Source of the DNA: MGBC114079 sp964531385
GTDB taxonomy: Bacteria; Bacillota; Clostridia; Lachnospirales; CAG-274
Assembly (NCBI GenBank): GCA_964531385.1
Contig: CAZHGC010000004.1
Location: 1-64,000, forward strand
DNA length: 64,000 bases
Direction of reading: 5' to 3'
Each line of letters opens with the position of its first letter. The stretch's first letter is position 1. Shown one piece after another: positions 41,430 through 50,788 of this stretch. A program made the translations under genes and the position numbers. Below the pieces are notes generated by a model that had not been told where the DNA came from, did not search any database, and worked only from the letters and a program-made list of their open reading frames with translations.

Positions 41430-42593
41430 ATGAAATTTTCATCTTTATTTGGTGATATGAAAACCAATATTTTGACAGAACTTGACAATATAAAAATAAA
41501 TCTTGAAAAAGAGGGAAAAGAAGTTATTAACCTTTCTATTGGAACTCCTGATTTTGAGCCAGACAGGCACGCTCTTGATGTTTTGAGGGAAAGTGCTGAA
41601 AATCCTGAGCTTTTTAAATATGGTTTATATGATTGCAAAGAGCTTATAAATTCGGTTATAAATTGGTATGACAGGCGATATGGGGTTTTGCTTGAAGCAG
41701 AAAACATTACAACGATAAATGGCTCTCAAGAAGGTATGGCACATATTGCATTTCCTATTTGTGACAGAGGCGATGTTGTTCTTGTTCCGAACCCCGGATA
41801 TCAAATATTTTCTTTTGGCCCGCAAATGGCAGGAGCTAATTTGGTTACATATCCTCTTTTGGAAGAAAACGATTATTTAATTGATTTTGACGCAATTCCA
41901 AAGGAAACAGCTGAAAAAGCAAAAATGATTGTTGTTTCATATCCGAACAATCCTGTTACGGCAACAGCGGACTATAATTTTTATGAAAGGCTTGTTGCCT
42001 TTGCAAAGAAATATGATATAATTGTTGTTCACGACAATGCGTATTCCGAGCTTGTATATGATTCGGCTCCGGGGATTTCTTTTTTAAGCGTTCCGGGAGC
42101 TATGGACGTTGGAATAGAGTTTAATTCGCTTTCCAAATCTTATAATTTGACGGGTTTGAGGCTTTCTTTTGCTATTGGAAACAAAGATATAATTCGACGT
42201 TTTAAAGCTTTTCGCTCTCAAATTGATTATGGAATATGTCGTGCAATTCAAAATGTTGCTATAGCGGCGTTGGACGGCCCACAGGATATACTTGACAGAA
42301 ACAGAAGCCGATATAAGGAACGAAGAGATGTGTTATGCGAAAAGCTTAACGAAATCGGCTGGAAAGTTCCTTTTTGCAAAAGCACGATGTTTACTTGGTT
42401 TCCTATTCCCGAAAAATTTACTTCTTCTTCCGATTTTGCTTTGCGTCTTCTTGAAGATGCCGGAGTTGTATGTGTTCCGGGGGTTGGGTTTGGTTCTCTT
42501 GGCGAGGGATATGTTCGTATGGCACTTGTTCAGCCTGTTGACAAAATTATCAGAGCGGTTGACAAAATTAGAGAAAGCGGAATACTTTTATAG
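41430..42593 (+). CDS. PLP-dependent aminotransferase, class I/II (DapL/alanine-aminotransferase-like)
   Basis: 387 residues, fold type I. SIGTPDFEPDRHALDVL, NGSQEGMAHIAFP, YPNNPVTATADYNFYERLV, and Schiff-base Lys K236 in SLSKSYNLTGLRLSF; the binding Arg lies in GYVRMALV. It resembles LL-diaminopimelate aminotransferases of Clostridia, but alanine or aromatic substrates are possible. Start is uncertain: GTG 41421, TTG 41427 and ATG 41430 are in frame after AAAGG (41413-41417). Same strand and probably same transcript as tagO. Confidence 0.85.
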   Translation: MKFSSLFGDMKTNILTELDNIKINLEKEGKEVINLSIGTPDFEPDRHALDVLRESAENPELFKYGLYDCKELINSVINWYDRRYGVLLEAENITTINGSQEGMAHIAFPICDRGDVVLVPNPGYQIFSFGPQMAGANLVTYPLLEENDYLIDFDAIPKETAEKAKMIVVSYPNNPVTATADYNFYERLVAFAKKYDIIVVHDNAYSELVYDSAPGISFLSVPGAMDVGIEFNSLSKSYNLTGLRLSFAIGNKDIIRRFKAFRSQIDYGICRAIQNVAIAALDGPQDILDRNRSRYKERRDVLCEKLNEIGWKVPFCKSTMFTWFPIPEKFTSSSDFALRLLEDAGVVCVPGVGFGSLGEGYVRMALVQPVDKIIRAVDKIRESGILL

Positions 42594-42701
42594 ATTGTTG
42601 ATATTGGGGTAATATTCGAAAGAATGTTATCTCAATTTTTTAGTTACGTTATGAATTTTTTGAAATTTAATTCATATATATATTGTGAGAGGACAAAGGC
42701 T

Positions 42702-44195
42702 ATGCTTAGAAAAATGATGTTTTTGACAGTTACGATTATTCTTATTTTGGTATTTTGTTTCATTGTTTTTGCAAAGTCGGCGGAGAAAATCGATTCAGTT
42801 GTTTCGGGCGGTTTTGGAAGCAAAGAACTGTCGATTTATAATGTTGACGGAAATCTTTGCATATCTTTTAAAGATATGGCTTTGATTTTGAAAGATACGG
42901 AAGACAGATTTAATTTTAAATTTGACGAAAAACAGCAAAAATGCACTGTGCAAAAGGGTGTTCAATATTTGGGAAAGGGAGAGTTAACTGTTGGTGAAAA
43001 AAAATCTCCGAGTTATTCAACTTTTGAAATTGAATTTGATATTGGCGGAGATTTGAAGAAAGCAGATGTTTATAAAATTGAAGATGAATATTTTGCAACT
43101 TTTGGAATTTTTTTTAAAATTTTGGATTGTGAAATAAAAGAGGATTTGGAAAATTCAAAAATTGAGATTTCTGAAAAAATAACCAAACTTTCGGATTTTT
43201 CAAAAAAAGTTTCTTCTGTTACATCTTTGAACCAACTTTTTGAAAATACAAATTTGGAGAAAGCACGTGAGAAAATTAAGGAATGTTTTGAAAAAACTCT
43301 TGGAAAGGGGAATTTTTCGAAGTATTCCGAAGAGAAACTTTCAAGTTTTGAAATGTGTCACAGTTTTGAATTTCTTGAAAACGAACTTTATGTTGAAATA
43401 TTTTCTTCCAGCGTTAAAATTCCGTATTCGGAAATTTCGCAATATTTCAATTCGGATATAAGAGATTATGCGATTATTTCGTTGTTGAACGATAAAATTA
43501 ATTCGAATTTTTTAATTCAAAATATGGCTGTTGTTGAAACGGCGGGAAAATTGACTGTTTCTGCAAAAAACAAAGCCGATAAGCCACAGATTGACAGAAG
43601 CAGGCCTGTTATTGCTTTGACTTTTGACGACGGACCGAAAAAGGGAACAACGGAAAAAATATTGGATATTCTTGAAAAATATGATGCACGTGCAACATTT
43701 TTTGTTGTTGGGAGAATGGCAGAAAAAAATCCAAAAATTCTTAAAAGGGCATATGATATGGGGTGTCAGATTGGCAATCATTCATATTCTCACCCTATTT
43801 TGACAAAGTTGAAGCTTGAAGAGGCAAAGGCGGAAATAAACAAAACTTCAAACATTGTTTTTGAGGCAACGGGAAGCTATACATACATTGGGCGACCTCC
43901 TTACGGGGCTTTGAACCACGAAATAAAACAAGCGTCTCGTTTTGAATGGTTTAATTGGTCGATTGATACGTTTGACTGGAAAACAAGAAACGCTGATGAT
44001 ATTTACAACAACATTATTAACAATGCTCAAGATGGCGATGTTATTCTTATGCACGATTTGTATAATTCGACAGTTGATGCTGTTGGGCGAGCAGTTCCAA
44101 AGCTTGCGGAAAAAGGATTTCAATTTGTTACTATGCAGGAATTGATTGATTTGAAAGGCGGTGCAAGCAAAATTTCGGGACATATTAAAAAATGA
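42702..44195 (+). CDS. Membrane-anchored polysaccharide (peptidoglycan) deacetylase
   Basis: 497 residues. A single N-terminal signal-anchor, then a stalk (about 30-280) with a copper-amine-oxidase-N-like stretch (LCISFKDMALILKD) and a DUF3298-like part (KIPYSEISQYF). The NodB deacetylase domain occupies about 300-480: metal motif TFDDGP, HSYSHP, RPPYGA, WSIDTFDW and ILMHD. It probably removes acetyl groups from wall glycans, giving lysozyme resistance, as PdaC does in Bacillus. ATG at 42702 has AGAGG 10 bases upstream. A bidirectional terminator follows. Confidence 0.9.
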   Translation: MLRKMMFLTVTIILILVFCFIVFAKSAEKIDSVVSGGFGSKELSIYNVDGNLCISFKDMALILKDTEDRFNFKFDEKQQKCTVQKGVQYLGKGELTVGEKKSPSYSTFEIEFDIGGDLKKADVYKIEDEYFATFGIFFKILDCEIKEDLENSKIEISEKITKLSDFSKKVSSVTSLNQLFENTNLEKAREKIKECFEKTLGKGNFSKYSEEKLSSFEMCHSFEFLENELYVEIFSSSVKIPYSEISQYFNSDIRDYAIISLLNDKINSNFLIQNMAVVETAGKLTVSAKNKADKPQIDRSRPVIALTFDDGPKKGTTEKILDILEKYDARATFFVVGRMAEKNPKILKRAYDMGCQIGNHSYSHPILTKLKLEEAKAEINKTSNIVFEATGSYTYIGRPPYGALNHEIKQASRFEWFNWSIDTFDWKTRNADDIYNNIINNAQDGDVILMHDLYNSTVDAVGRAVPKLAEKGFQFVTMQELIDLKGGASKISGHIKK

Positions 44196-44205
44196 GATAA
44201 AAATA

Positions 44206-44259
44206 AAACTGTGAATTTATTTTGGCTTGATTGGCTTTTATAAATTCACAGTTTTTTTG
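44206..44259. terminator. Bidirectional terminator between deacetylase and MYG1-family gene
   Basis: AAACTGTGAATTTA and TAAATTCACAGTTT are perfect complements around a 20-base loop, with T runs on both sides. The minus-strand stop codon is 2 bases to the right. Confidence 0.88.
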
Positions 44260-44260
44260 T

Positions 44261-45085
44261 TTATATTTGCATATTTGCCACTTTTTCGCAAGCTGTTATT
44301 GCAACTTCTTTTGTTTCTGTTGAAATTAAAAAACCGCTTGCGTGACAAAAATTTATGCCTTTTATTTTTGTTATTTCGAAAAGTTCATCGGGTGTTTTGT
44401 TTCGCCATTCATTTGGAAAAGGGCATCTTAATTCGGTTGTTTCGGTATTTACGGGAACGGCTTGTGCGTTGTATCCTCCTCTTTTTGAGGGATATATTAC
44501 AAAAAGTTTTTTTGTTTCGCAAATTGCCTTTTTCCAAGGTATGAAATATGGCAGAAGAACATAATTTGACGAACTTTTTTCGATGTATTCACTTATAAGC
44601 TTATCACAATTTTCATAGCTTAATATATGCTCAAATTTCTTTTTTAATATTTCGAGAGCAAAATTTTTTGCTTCCTTAAAGGCTTCGTCTGATGTTTTGG
44701 TTGAGTTCCAGACGGGGTTAAAGCTTGAGATAATTCCGGAAAGGATATTTGGCTCACCGGTGTTGTCGGACAAATCAAGCTGTTGTATGAAATTTTTATC
44801 GAATTTTTCAGCTTCTTCGGAATTTAAAATTTGAGTTCCGAATTTTTGCCAAAGCAAACCGAAAGCGGCGTATGGAACTCCGTTTTCACGAATTGGGCTG
44901 TTTTCCTGATGGTGGTCAAATTCGCCGAAGCCTATATCAAAGACAATTCCTTTGAAATTTTGGTCGACCTTGAAACCTCTGTGTATTTCTATGTTGGGGT
45001 ATAGATATGTTAATAATGCCGCAGAGAAAACATCATCGGCGTGGAATATTCCGGAATGCGTGAAAGCGGTTGTTATTTTTTCCAT
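44261..45085 (-). CDS. MYG1/UPF0160-family protein (putative DHH-type phosphoesterase/exonuclease)
   Basis: 274 residues. TAFTHSGIFHADDVFSAALL and VFDIGFGEFDHHQEN are the His/Asp metal motifs of the MYG1 family, related to DHH phosphoesterases; the eukaryotic protein is a 3'-5' RNA exonuclease. The C-terminal part has YPSKRGGYNAQAVP and the CHASGFLIST segment. Bacterial function is untested. AAGGAGAAA precedes the ATG. Transcription probably starts near 45196, with a hairpin at the 5' end of the message. Confidence 0.88.
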   Translation of the reverse strand: MEKITTAFTHSGIFHADDVFSAALLTYLYPNIEIHRGFKVDQNFKGIVFDIGFGEFDHHQENSPIRENGVPYAAFGLLWQKFGTQILNSEEAEKFDKNFIQQLDLSDNTGEPNILSGIISSFNPVWNSTKTSDEAFKEAKNFALEILKKKFEHILSYENCDKLISEYIEKSSSNYVLLPYFIPWKKAICETKKLFVIYPSKRGGYNAQAVPVNTETTELRCPFPNEWRNKTPDELFEITKIKGINFCHASGFLISTETKEVAITACEKVANMQI

Positions 45086-45177
45086 AAAAAATTTCTCCTT
45101 TGTTTTTTTTGAGCCTATGTTGTTTTATTAAATTAAATCAATAAATTGAATTTAAACTGATTGGTGGTATAGGCGAG

Positions 45178-45200
45178 CCACATAAACGAAGTTTATGTGG
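45178..45200. repeat. Perfect 10-bp palindrome with 3-base loop in the MYG1 leader
   Basis: CCACATAAAC-GAA-GTTTATGTGG. On the minus strand it would form at the very 5' end of the transcript initiated from the -10 at 45208-45203. A similar but imperfect arrangement (CTACATAAGC...TTTATGTGG) lies at 57161-57175 in the leader of another gene. Confidence 0.65.
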
Positions 45201-45202
45201 AT

Positions 45203-45231
45203 ATTATATCACAAAAATATAAATATGTGAT
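45203..45231 (-). promoter_or_regulatory. Promoter region of the MYG1-family gene with ATCACA/TGTGAT dyad
   Basis: Minus-strand TATAAT (45208-45203) with TG-A immediately upstream (extended -10). ATCACA (45208-45213) and TGTGAT (45226-45231) form an inverted repeat across the spacer and -35 area; possible operator. Confidence 0.45.
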
Positions 45232-45291
45232 TGTCAAAAATAATTTTAATTTAAGAAACGAAGGTTTGATAAAAATTTTTCGCTCAATAAA

Positions 45292-46170
45292 TTATTGATA
45301 GTATTTTGAAATTATGTTTAACAATATTTCTTTTGCAACTCCGCCGGTTGCTTCTTTTGCTGTTTTATCATTTATACGAACGGCAAAATAATATTTTTTG
45401 TTTTCTTTTTCGAAAAAGCCGACAAACCAGCCTATGTTATCTTTTCCTGTTCCTGTTTTACCATATACGGAGATGTTTTTTAAGTTTGTGTTTTCAACAT
45501 ACATTATATCTTTTAATGTGTTTATGTTTTCTTCGGAATAAGGGCTGTTTTTATCAAATATTTTTTTTAAAACTTCTATTTGCTCATTTGGGGAGATTTC
45601 CAAAGAAGAGGCGAGCCAAAAGCCATTTAATTCTTTATCGGCATTTATATTGCTTCCCTCCCAGCAACTTATGTCACAGTTGCCATAATTTAGCGAATTT
45701 ACTGCCGAAAGCATTTTATCTTTTCCAATTTTATCGATTAATTGTCTGAAGTACCACACGCAAGAGGCTTTGAATGCTTCTTTTAAATTTAGGTCTTTTT
45801 CCCAAGTTTCAAACGGATATTTTTTGTTTGAATATTTGAAAATTGAATTATCGGCAGTTATTATATTTTCTTTTAGGGCGGTTATTGCGGCAACTATTTT
45901 AAAAGTTGAATATGGCGAAGTTCGTTCGTTACAATTTGTTTTGTTGTAGAATGTGAATTTTTTTTCGTTGTCACTATAGATTACGGCACAACCTTTTATA
46001 TTTTTGAAACAATCTGAAAAATCTTTTTCTTCGGAGTTTTCCAAAGTTTTTACTATTGGCGATTGTTTGGAGGTTGTTTCGGTTGGAGGTTGAGATTGGG
46101 CAGGGGGTTCTTTGCTACAACCCACAGGAAGAAAAAGTGTTGATAAAATAATTGCAAAAATTTTTTTCAT
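45292..46170 (-). CDS. Class D (OXA-type) beta-lactamase, lipoprotein
   Basis: 292 residues. Lipobox LPVGC at about residue 18, then a Pro/Gln/Ser linker. Class D motifs in order: S88-T-F-K (active Ser and carboxylated Lys), S-C-V in KASCVWY, YGN in SLNYGNCD, and KTGTG. Length and order fit Gram-positive class D enzymes such as the Clostridioides CDD type; the C-terminal sensor domain of BlaR1 has the same fold but would carry an N-terminal metalloprotease part, absent here. ATG at 46170 follows AAGGAG by 8 bases. The promoter carries a BlaI/MecI-like dyad. Confidence 0.9.
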   Translation of the reverse strand: MKKIFAIILSTLFLPVGCSKEPPAQSQPPTETTSKQSPIVKTLENSEEKDFSDCFKNIKGCAVIYSDNEKKFTFYNKTNCNERTSPYSTFKIVAAITALKENIITADNSIFKYSNKKYPFETWEKDLNLKEAFKASCVWYFRQLIDKIGKDKMLSAVNSLNYGNCDISCWEGSNINADKELNGFWLASSLEISPNEQIEVLKKIFDKNSPYSEENINTLKDIMYVENTNLKNISVYGKTGTGKDNIGWFVGFFEKENKKYYFAVRINDKTAKEATGGVAKEILLNIISKYYQ

Positions 46171-46288
46171 TAAAATCACTCCTTGATATTTTTTTTTGAG
46201 ATGTTTAAAAATTCGTTTTATATAATTTTATATATTATTTTGGGGGTATAGGTTATATAAATTGAATTTTGGACATCTTCGGTTTATA

Positions 46289-46317
46289 ATATTACAACTG
46301 TAATAATTATTTGTCAA
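46289..46317 (-). promoter_or_regulatory. Promoter of the class D beta-lactamase gene
   Basis: Minus-strand TTGACA (46317-46312), 17 bases, TAATAT (46294-46289). The BlaI-like dyad (46291-46304) covers the -10 and half of the spacer. The leader is about 110 bases. Confidence 0.7.
46291..46304. promoter_or_regulatory. BlaI/MecI-type operator ATTACAACTGTAAT
   Basis: Perfect dyad ATTACA-AC-TGTAAT, containing the TACA/TGTA core bound by BlaI and MecI repressors. It overlaps the beta-lactamase -10, the usual place for repression relieved by BlaR1 after antibiotic sensing. No blaI or blaR1 gene is in the window. Confidence 0.7.
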
Positions 46318-46456
46318 GAAAAAAATAAAATTATTTTCTTTGTTAAGATGATTGGAGGGCTGATTTTTATTAATTTACTTAAATTGGTAAAAGCTGTATT
46401 TGTTGGAGCTGTTTTTATAGAATTTGAAACGGGGAAATTTAAGCTTTTTCAAACTC
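46318..46456. other. Spacer between the beta-lactamase and pectinesterase promoters
   Basis: AT-rich, no gene, no clear structure. It separates two divergent promoters. Confidence 0.5.
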
Positions 46457-46486
46457 TTGACTTATATTTCGGTTGTGCTATATAAT
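46457..46486 (+). promoter_or_regulatory. Promoter for the pectinesterase/acetylesterase gene
   Basis: TTGACT (46457-46462), 18 bases, TATAAT (46481-46486); TG precedes an alternative -10 at 46479. The leader is about 50 bases and contains TGTCGCATAATT (46500-46511). Confidence 0.7.
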
Positions 46487-46543
46487 ATATTTAAGGCGGT
46501 GTCGCATAATTGAATATTTTATTGAAAAAAGGAGGAATTTGTT

Positions 46544-49500
46544 TTGGGCAAAAGTTTTAGAGGTTTTTTATGCTCAATTTTGATGTTTAGTCTTTTGGGA
46601 AACGGGATTTTTTTGAACAATGTTTTTGCGGAAGAGTCTGCTCCTATGAGAAAAGCAAAATCGGCAATGACTATTAACGTTGGAAAGGAAGAAAAATTTC
46701 AATTTCATTCAATTCAAGAGGCTTTGGACTCTGTTAGGGAAGAGCCAACAGTTTATGCACCTTTAACTATTGTTATTAATGAGGGTGTTTATGAAGAAGA
46801 AATTCATGTTAAGCTTCCTTATGTTAATTTTGTTGCTCCGGAGGGAAAGAGTGCAAAAAACGTTGTTATTACATATGACAAGGCAAACGGACACGTTGAT
46901 GACCCGACAAAAGTTGCAGGAACACAAAAATCAGCTACCGTTACGCTTGAAGAAACAGCTGTTGGATTTAGTGCGGAAAGGATAACATTTGAAAATTCTT
47001 ACAACATTGGCGAAGAACATTCTCACAGACCTCAGGCACAGGCTGTTGCCCTTGTTAGTTTGACCGATAAAGTTTATTTTAATGATTGTCGTTTTATTGG
47101 CAGGCAAGATACCCTTTATCTTAAAGGGGCTTCAAAGGGAAAAACGATTTTTGGAGATGCAAACTCTGCAAGAGCGTATTTGAACAATTGCTACATTGAG
47201 GGAACTGTTGATTATATTTTTGGTGACGGAACTGCTTTTTTTGAAAATTGTCATTTACATATGACATATAGAGAAAACGGGGGGCATTATACCGCCGCAA
47301 ATACGACTTTATCGAATATTGGATATGTTTTTTATAAATGTACTTTGACTGCTGACGAGAAATATGGAAAAGAGCCAAACAAAGTTGTTGATTTGGGAAG
47401 ACCTTGGCAAGCTGACGGCGGTTATCCTTGTTATGGTTCGCAAACTGTTTTTATCGATTGTGTTATGCCGGATTGTCTTAACACAAAAGGTTTTGTCCCT
47501 TGGAACGACAGCACTGTTACAAATAAAATCAGATATATGGAATATGGTTCGGTTAATTCACTTGGAGAAAAAATTGAACTTGCTCCGGTTAGAAATGATT
47601 TTATGAAGCTTCTTACAAAAGAGCAGGCGGAAAGCTATACTGCCGCAAATGTTCTTAATGGCTGGAACATTAAGGGTGAGAGCGAAAAAAAAGTTTTGGA
47701 TATTACTCTTGATAAATATTCTTTGAGTATTCCTAAAAATTCTTCCAAAAGCGTTAGGGCGTTGGTTTTGCCTCTTGACGCAACAAACAAAAATATTAAA
47801 TTCAGCGTTTTGGACGAAAAAATTGCTTCTGTTGATTCTTCCGGAAATGTTTTTGGTGTTTCGGAAGGAAAAACTAAACTTGTTGCGGAAACGGAAGAAA
47901 ACGGATTTAAAGTTTTTGCTGATGTTGTTGTTACTCCGGAAAGGACAAATGTTCCCCTTGTTAAAGAAATTAAAATTAATCAAAAAGACGGCGTTAAAAA
48001 CGGTGATACAATTTCTCTTGAATATAGTTATGAACTTAAATCCGACGATGTTATTGACAATGCTCTTATTAAATGGTGTGCTGTTGATTTGGACGGAAAA
48101 GAATATGTTTTGACTCAGGGAAGAGGAAAAGATTTTAAAAATTATGTTATCGACGATGCTGATGTTGGATTTAAAATAAGAGCATATGTTTATCCGGAAA
48201 CAGTTACAACTTATGGTGAAAGCGGAGAAGCTGTTTTTGCGGAACTTGCTGATGTTGTTTTTGAAAACGAAAAAGTTTCCGAACTTTATTTTAGAGATAA
48301 TTTTTCAGATTTGAATGAAAATTGGATTTCAAACGGAAATTTTATTCAGTATAAAAATGACGAAAACGAAAAACCTTGGGAAAACGTTTTATATGAGGCA
48401 AGAATGAGATTTGACCCCAAAAAAGACGGGATAAGTTCTTCGGACTCGATTGATATTTACACTGCTTACACAGGGAAAAACAAATCATATTACAGACTTA
48501 ACTTTAAAAGAGGTTCAAACACAGAGTCTTTGAAAGCATATCTTTACAAAAAAGAGGAAAGAAAAGAAGAAGTTCTTCTTGCTTCTGATGAAAAAAGCCT
48601 TTCAAAACGTATTCCTCAAGCAAAAGGAGAAGAAAATCCGTTTTTCTTTGTTAGGGAGACTATTGAAAACGGAAATATTAATGTTTCGTTGACACTTGAG
48701 GGAGAAAGCCAGCCGGCTATGGTTATGACTTTTGAAGATAATAATTCGCTTAAAGGTTTTACAGCTTTTGAAAGTACTTCCGATGCAATTTTGGCAACGA
48801 CTTTGACTGTTAGAAAATATTCTTTGCCAAAAGAAAAAGAAGACGTTATTAAAATTTGCCTTGTTGGAGATTCAACCGTTAAAAGTTATGGTGAAGACAA
48901 CAGCATTGGTGGTTGGGGAGAATATTTACAACATTATTTTGACAGCGATTATGTTAAAATTATTAACAAGGCAGAGGGCGGGAGAAGTACACGCTCGTTT
49001 ATAAATCAAGGTCGTCTTGATGATGCGATTGGGCAAATTGGAAAAGGGGATTATCTTTTAATTCAGTTTGGTCATAATGATGCAAGAACGGACGAAAGTG
49101 CTTTTCTTGAACATTCGGTTCCTTTGGGAAAACCTGATGCAAACGGAATTTATCCAACTAATGCCGGAATTAAATCTAAAACGCCACAAGGTATTTTTGA
49201 GTTTTACAAAGATATGCCGTATGGTGATACTTTTTATTCATATGAGAGCGGTGGAACTTTTAAATGGTTTTTGAAACAATATGTTGAAGAGGCGAGAAAA
49301 GTTGGTGCAATTCCTGTTTTGATTACTCCCGTTGCAAGAGTTTTCTTTGACAAAGACGGAAAGATTACTCCGCACCATGGCGAAGATGACGGATATGTTA
49401 AAGCTGTTTTACAGGTTGCCGACGAAATGGACGTTATTTGCGTTGATATGTTTGATATTACGAAAACAATGTATGAAAACTATGGTGTTAGAGTTACTCA

Positions 49501-50737
49501 AGGGCTTCAAAATATTAAATCTGACGGAAGTATGGACATTACTCATTATAATAAATTTGGCTCGAATATTGTTACGAGCAAGCTTGTTGAGGCTCTTAGA
49601 CAAGCCGGCATTTATGCTTGCGTTTATTCGAAACCTTCGGACAAGGCTGTTTCTAAAACAGAAGATTTGAAATCGGCTATGGTTTATGTTGTTGGGGGAA
49701 CTTCTGCAGCAAGTTCCGATGACGATGATTATGTTGTTTCGAAAGCCGGTTGGGGAGATTATATTCAAAAATATTTTTCCGAGCAAATTAATGTTTTGAA
49801 TATGGCTGTTGACGGAGAAAGTTCCAAAAGCTATTTAAACAACGCAAACTATAAAAATGTTTTTGCGAATGTTTCAGAGGGGGATTATGTTTTAATTCAA
49901 TTTGGCTCTGATGACGTTGAAAAAGAAAATTTGGAGAAATATACAACACCTTTTGGAGACAAAGAAACAGAGGGCTCGTTCAAATATTATCTTTATAATT
50001 ATTATATTAAGCCGACTGTTGAGAAAAAGGCTGTTCCTATCCTTGTTTCACCTTGTGCAAAAAGCGAATTTGACAATGAGAAAAAAGCAATTGACACATA
50101 TTCGGATTATATTACGGCTATGAAAGAGCTTGCAACGGAGACGGGAATAAATTATATTAATCTTAACGAAACTTTGAGAGATTATTATACTAAAAACGGT
50201 GAGCCGAAAGCGTTGTTAAACCACGCTGTTTACAAAAGTTCTCTTGACGGAAACAAAGGTTATGACACTGTTGGACTTAGCAAAGCGGGTGCTTTGGAAG
50301 TTGGAAAAACATTTTTAAAACAAATTGGTTTTTCTTCTGCAACTTTGAAAGATTATATCAATTCGACATTAATTGATGAAGATGAATTTGTTGAAAAGGG
50401 GCAATTTGTTTATGATGTTTTGAAACTTATCGATGATGATGAAAAGCTTGAATATAACGGTGAAAATTTTGATGATATTTCAAACGGCAAAACTTATACA
50501 GAGGCTGTTGGACGAGCAAAACAGCTTGGTTTTATAACAGGAGAGACAGATAATTTGTTTAAACCGGAAGATGATATTACTTCTTTTGAACTTAGAAAAA
50601 TTGTTTTGGCTGTTTTGGACTTTAAAGGAAAAAGAGGAAGTTTTAATCTTAAAGCTTTTGATAATTTAAGCAATGAAAAAATTTCAATTTATGACGAAGC
50701 TTATATTTTAAGGAAGATGTATGAAGCTTTGAATTGA
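46544..50737 (+). CDS. Multidomain surface pectin esterase: CE8 - Big2 - CE12 - degenerate CE12 - SLH
   Basis: 1397 residues. Signal peptide to about residue 30 (VFAEES). CE8 pectin methylesterase (40-345) with D189 (QDTLYLKG), D223 (GTVDYIFGD) and R286 (LGRPW). Big2 immunoglobulin-like domain (385-460), a second Ig-like segment (475-570), and a beta-sandwich stretch with RDNFSDLNENW (580-760). First SGNH/CE12 rhamnogalacturonan acetylesterase (768-1030): S777 (GDST), GGRSTRSF, GHND (843-846), D998/H1001 (DITH). Second SGNH copy (1045-1270) has lost all catalytic residues. C-terminal SLH-type repeats (1320-1397; ITSFELRK) anchor it to the wall. Role: strip methyl and acetyl groups from pectin so lyases can act. 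TTG start after AGGAGG. Confidence 0.9.
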   Translation: MGKSFRGFLCSILMFSLLGNGIFLNNVFAEESAPMRKAKSAMTINVGKEEKFQFHSIQEALDSVREEPTVYAPLTIVINEGVYEEEIHVKLPYVNFVAPEGKSAKNVVITYDKANGHVDDPTKVAGTQKSATVTLEETAVGFSAERITFENSYNIGEEHSHRPQAQAVALVSLTDKVYFNDCRFIGRQDTLYLKGASKGKTIFGDANSARAYLNNCYIEGTVDYIFGDGTAFFENCHLHMTYRENGGHYTAANTTLSNIGYVFYKCTLTADEKYGKEPNKVVDLGRPWQADGGYPCYGSQTVFIDCVMPDCLNTKGFVPWNDSTVTNKIRYMEYGSVNSLGEKIELAPVRNDFMKLLTKEQAESYTAANVLNGWNIKGESEKKVLDITLDKYSLSIPKNSSKSVRALVLPLDATNKNIKFSVLDEKIASVDSSGNVFGVSEGKTKLVAETEENGFKVFADVVVTPERTNVPLVKEIKINQKDGVKNGDTISLEYSYELKSDDVIDNALIKWCAVDLDGKEYVLTQGRGKDFKNYVIDDADVGFKIRAYVYPETVTTYGESGEAVFAELADVVFENEKVSELYFRDNFSDLNENWISNGNFIQYKNDENEKPWENVLYEARMRFDPKKDGISSSDSIDIYTAYTGKNKSYYRLNFKRGSNTESLKAYLYKKEERKEEVLLASDEKSLSKRIPQAKGEENPFFFVRETIENGNINVSLTLEGESQPAMVMTFEDNNSLKGFTAFESTSDAILATTLTVRKYSLPKEKEDVIKICLVGDSTVKSYGEDNSIGGWGEYLQHYFDSDYVKIINKAEGGRSTRSFINQGRLDDAIGQIGKGDYLLIQFGHNDARTDESAFLEHSVPLGKPDANGIYPTNAGIKSKTPQGIFEFYKDMPYGDTFYSYESGGTFKWFLKQYVEEARKVGAIPVLITPVARVFFDKDGKITPHHGEDDGYVKAVLQVADEMDVICVDMFDITKTMYENYGVRVTQGLQNIKSDGSMDITHYNKFGSNIVTSKLVEALRQAGIYACVYSKPSDKAVSKTEDLKSAMVYVVGGTSAASSDDDDYVVSKAGWGDYIQKYFSEQINVLNMAVDGESSKSYLNNANYKNVFANVSEGDYVLIQFGSDDVEKENLEKYTTPFGDKETEGSFKYYLYNYYIKPTVEKKAVPILVSPCAKSEFDNEKKAIDTYSDYITAMKELATETGINYINLNETLRDYYTKNGEPKALLNHAVYKSSLDGNKGYDTVGLSKAGALEVGKTFLKQIGFSSATLKDYINSTLIDEDEFVEKGQFVYDVLKLIDDDEKLEYNGENFDDISNGKTYTEAVGRAKQLGFITGETDNLFKPEDDITSFELRKIVLAVLDFKGKRGSFNLKAFDNLSNEKISIYDEAYILRKMYEALN

Positions 50738-50788
50738 TTTTTTGTTGGGCAAAACAACCTTGGAAATGAGTTTATAAAATTGCTTGAA

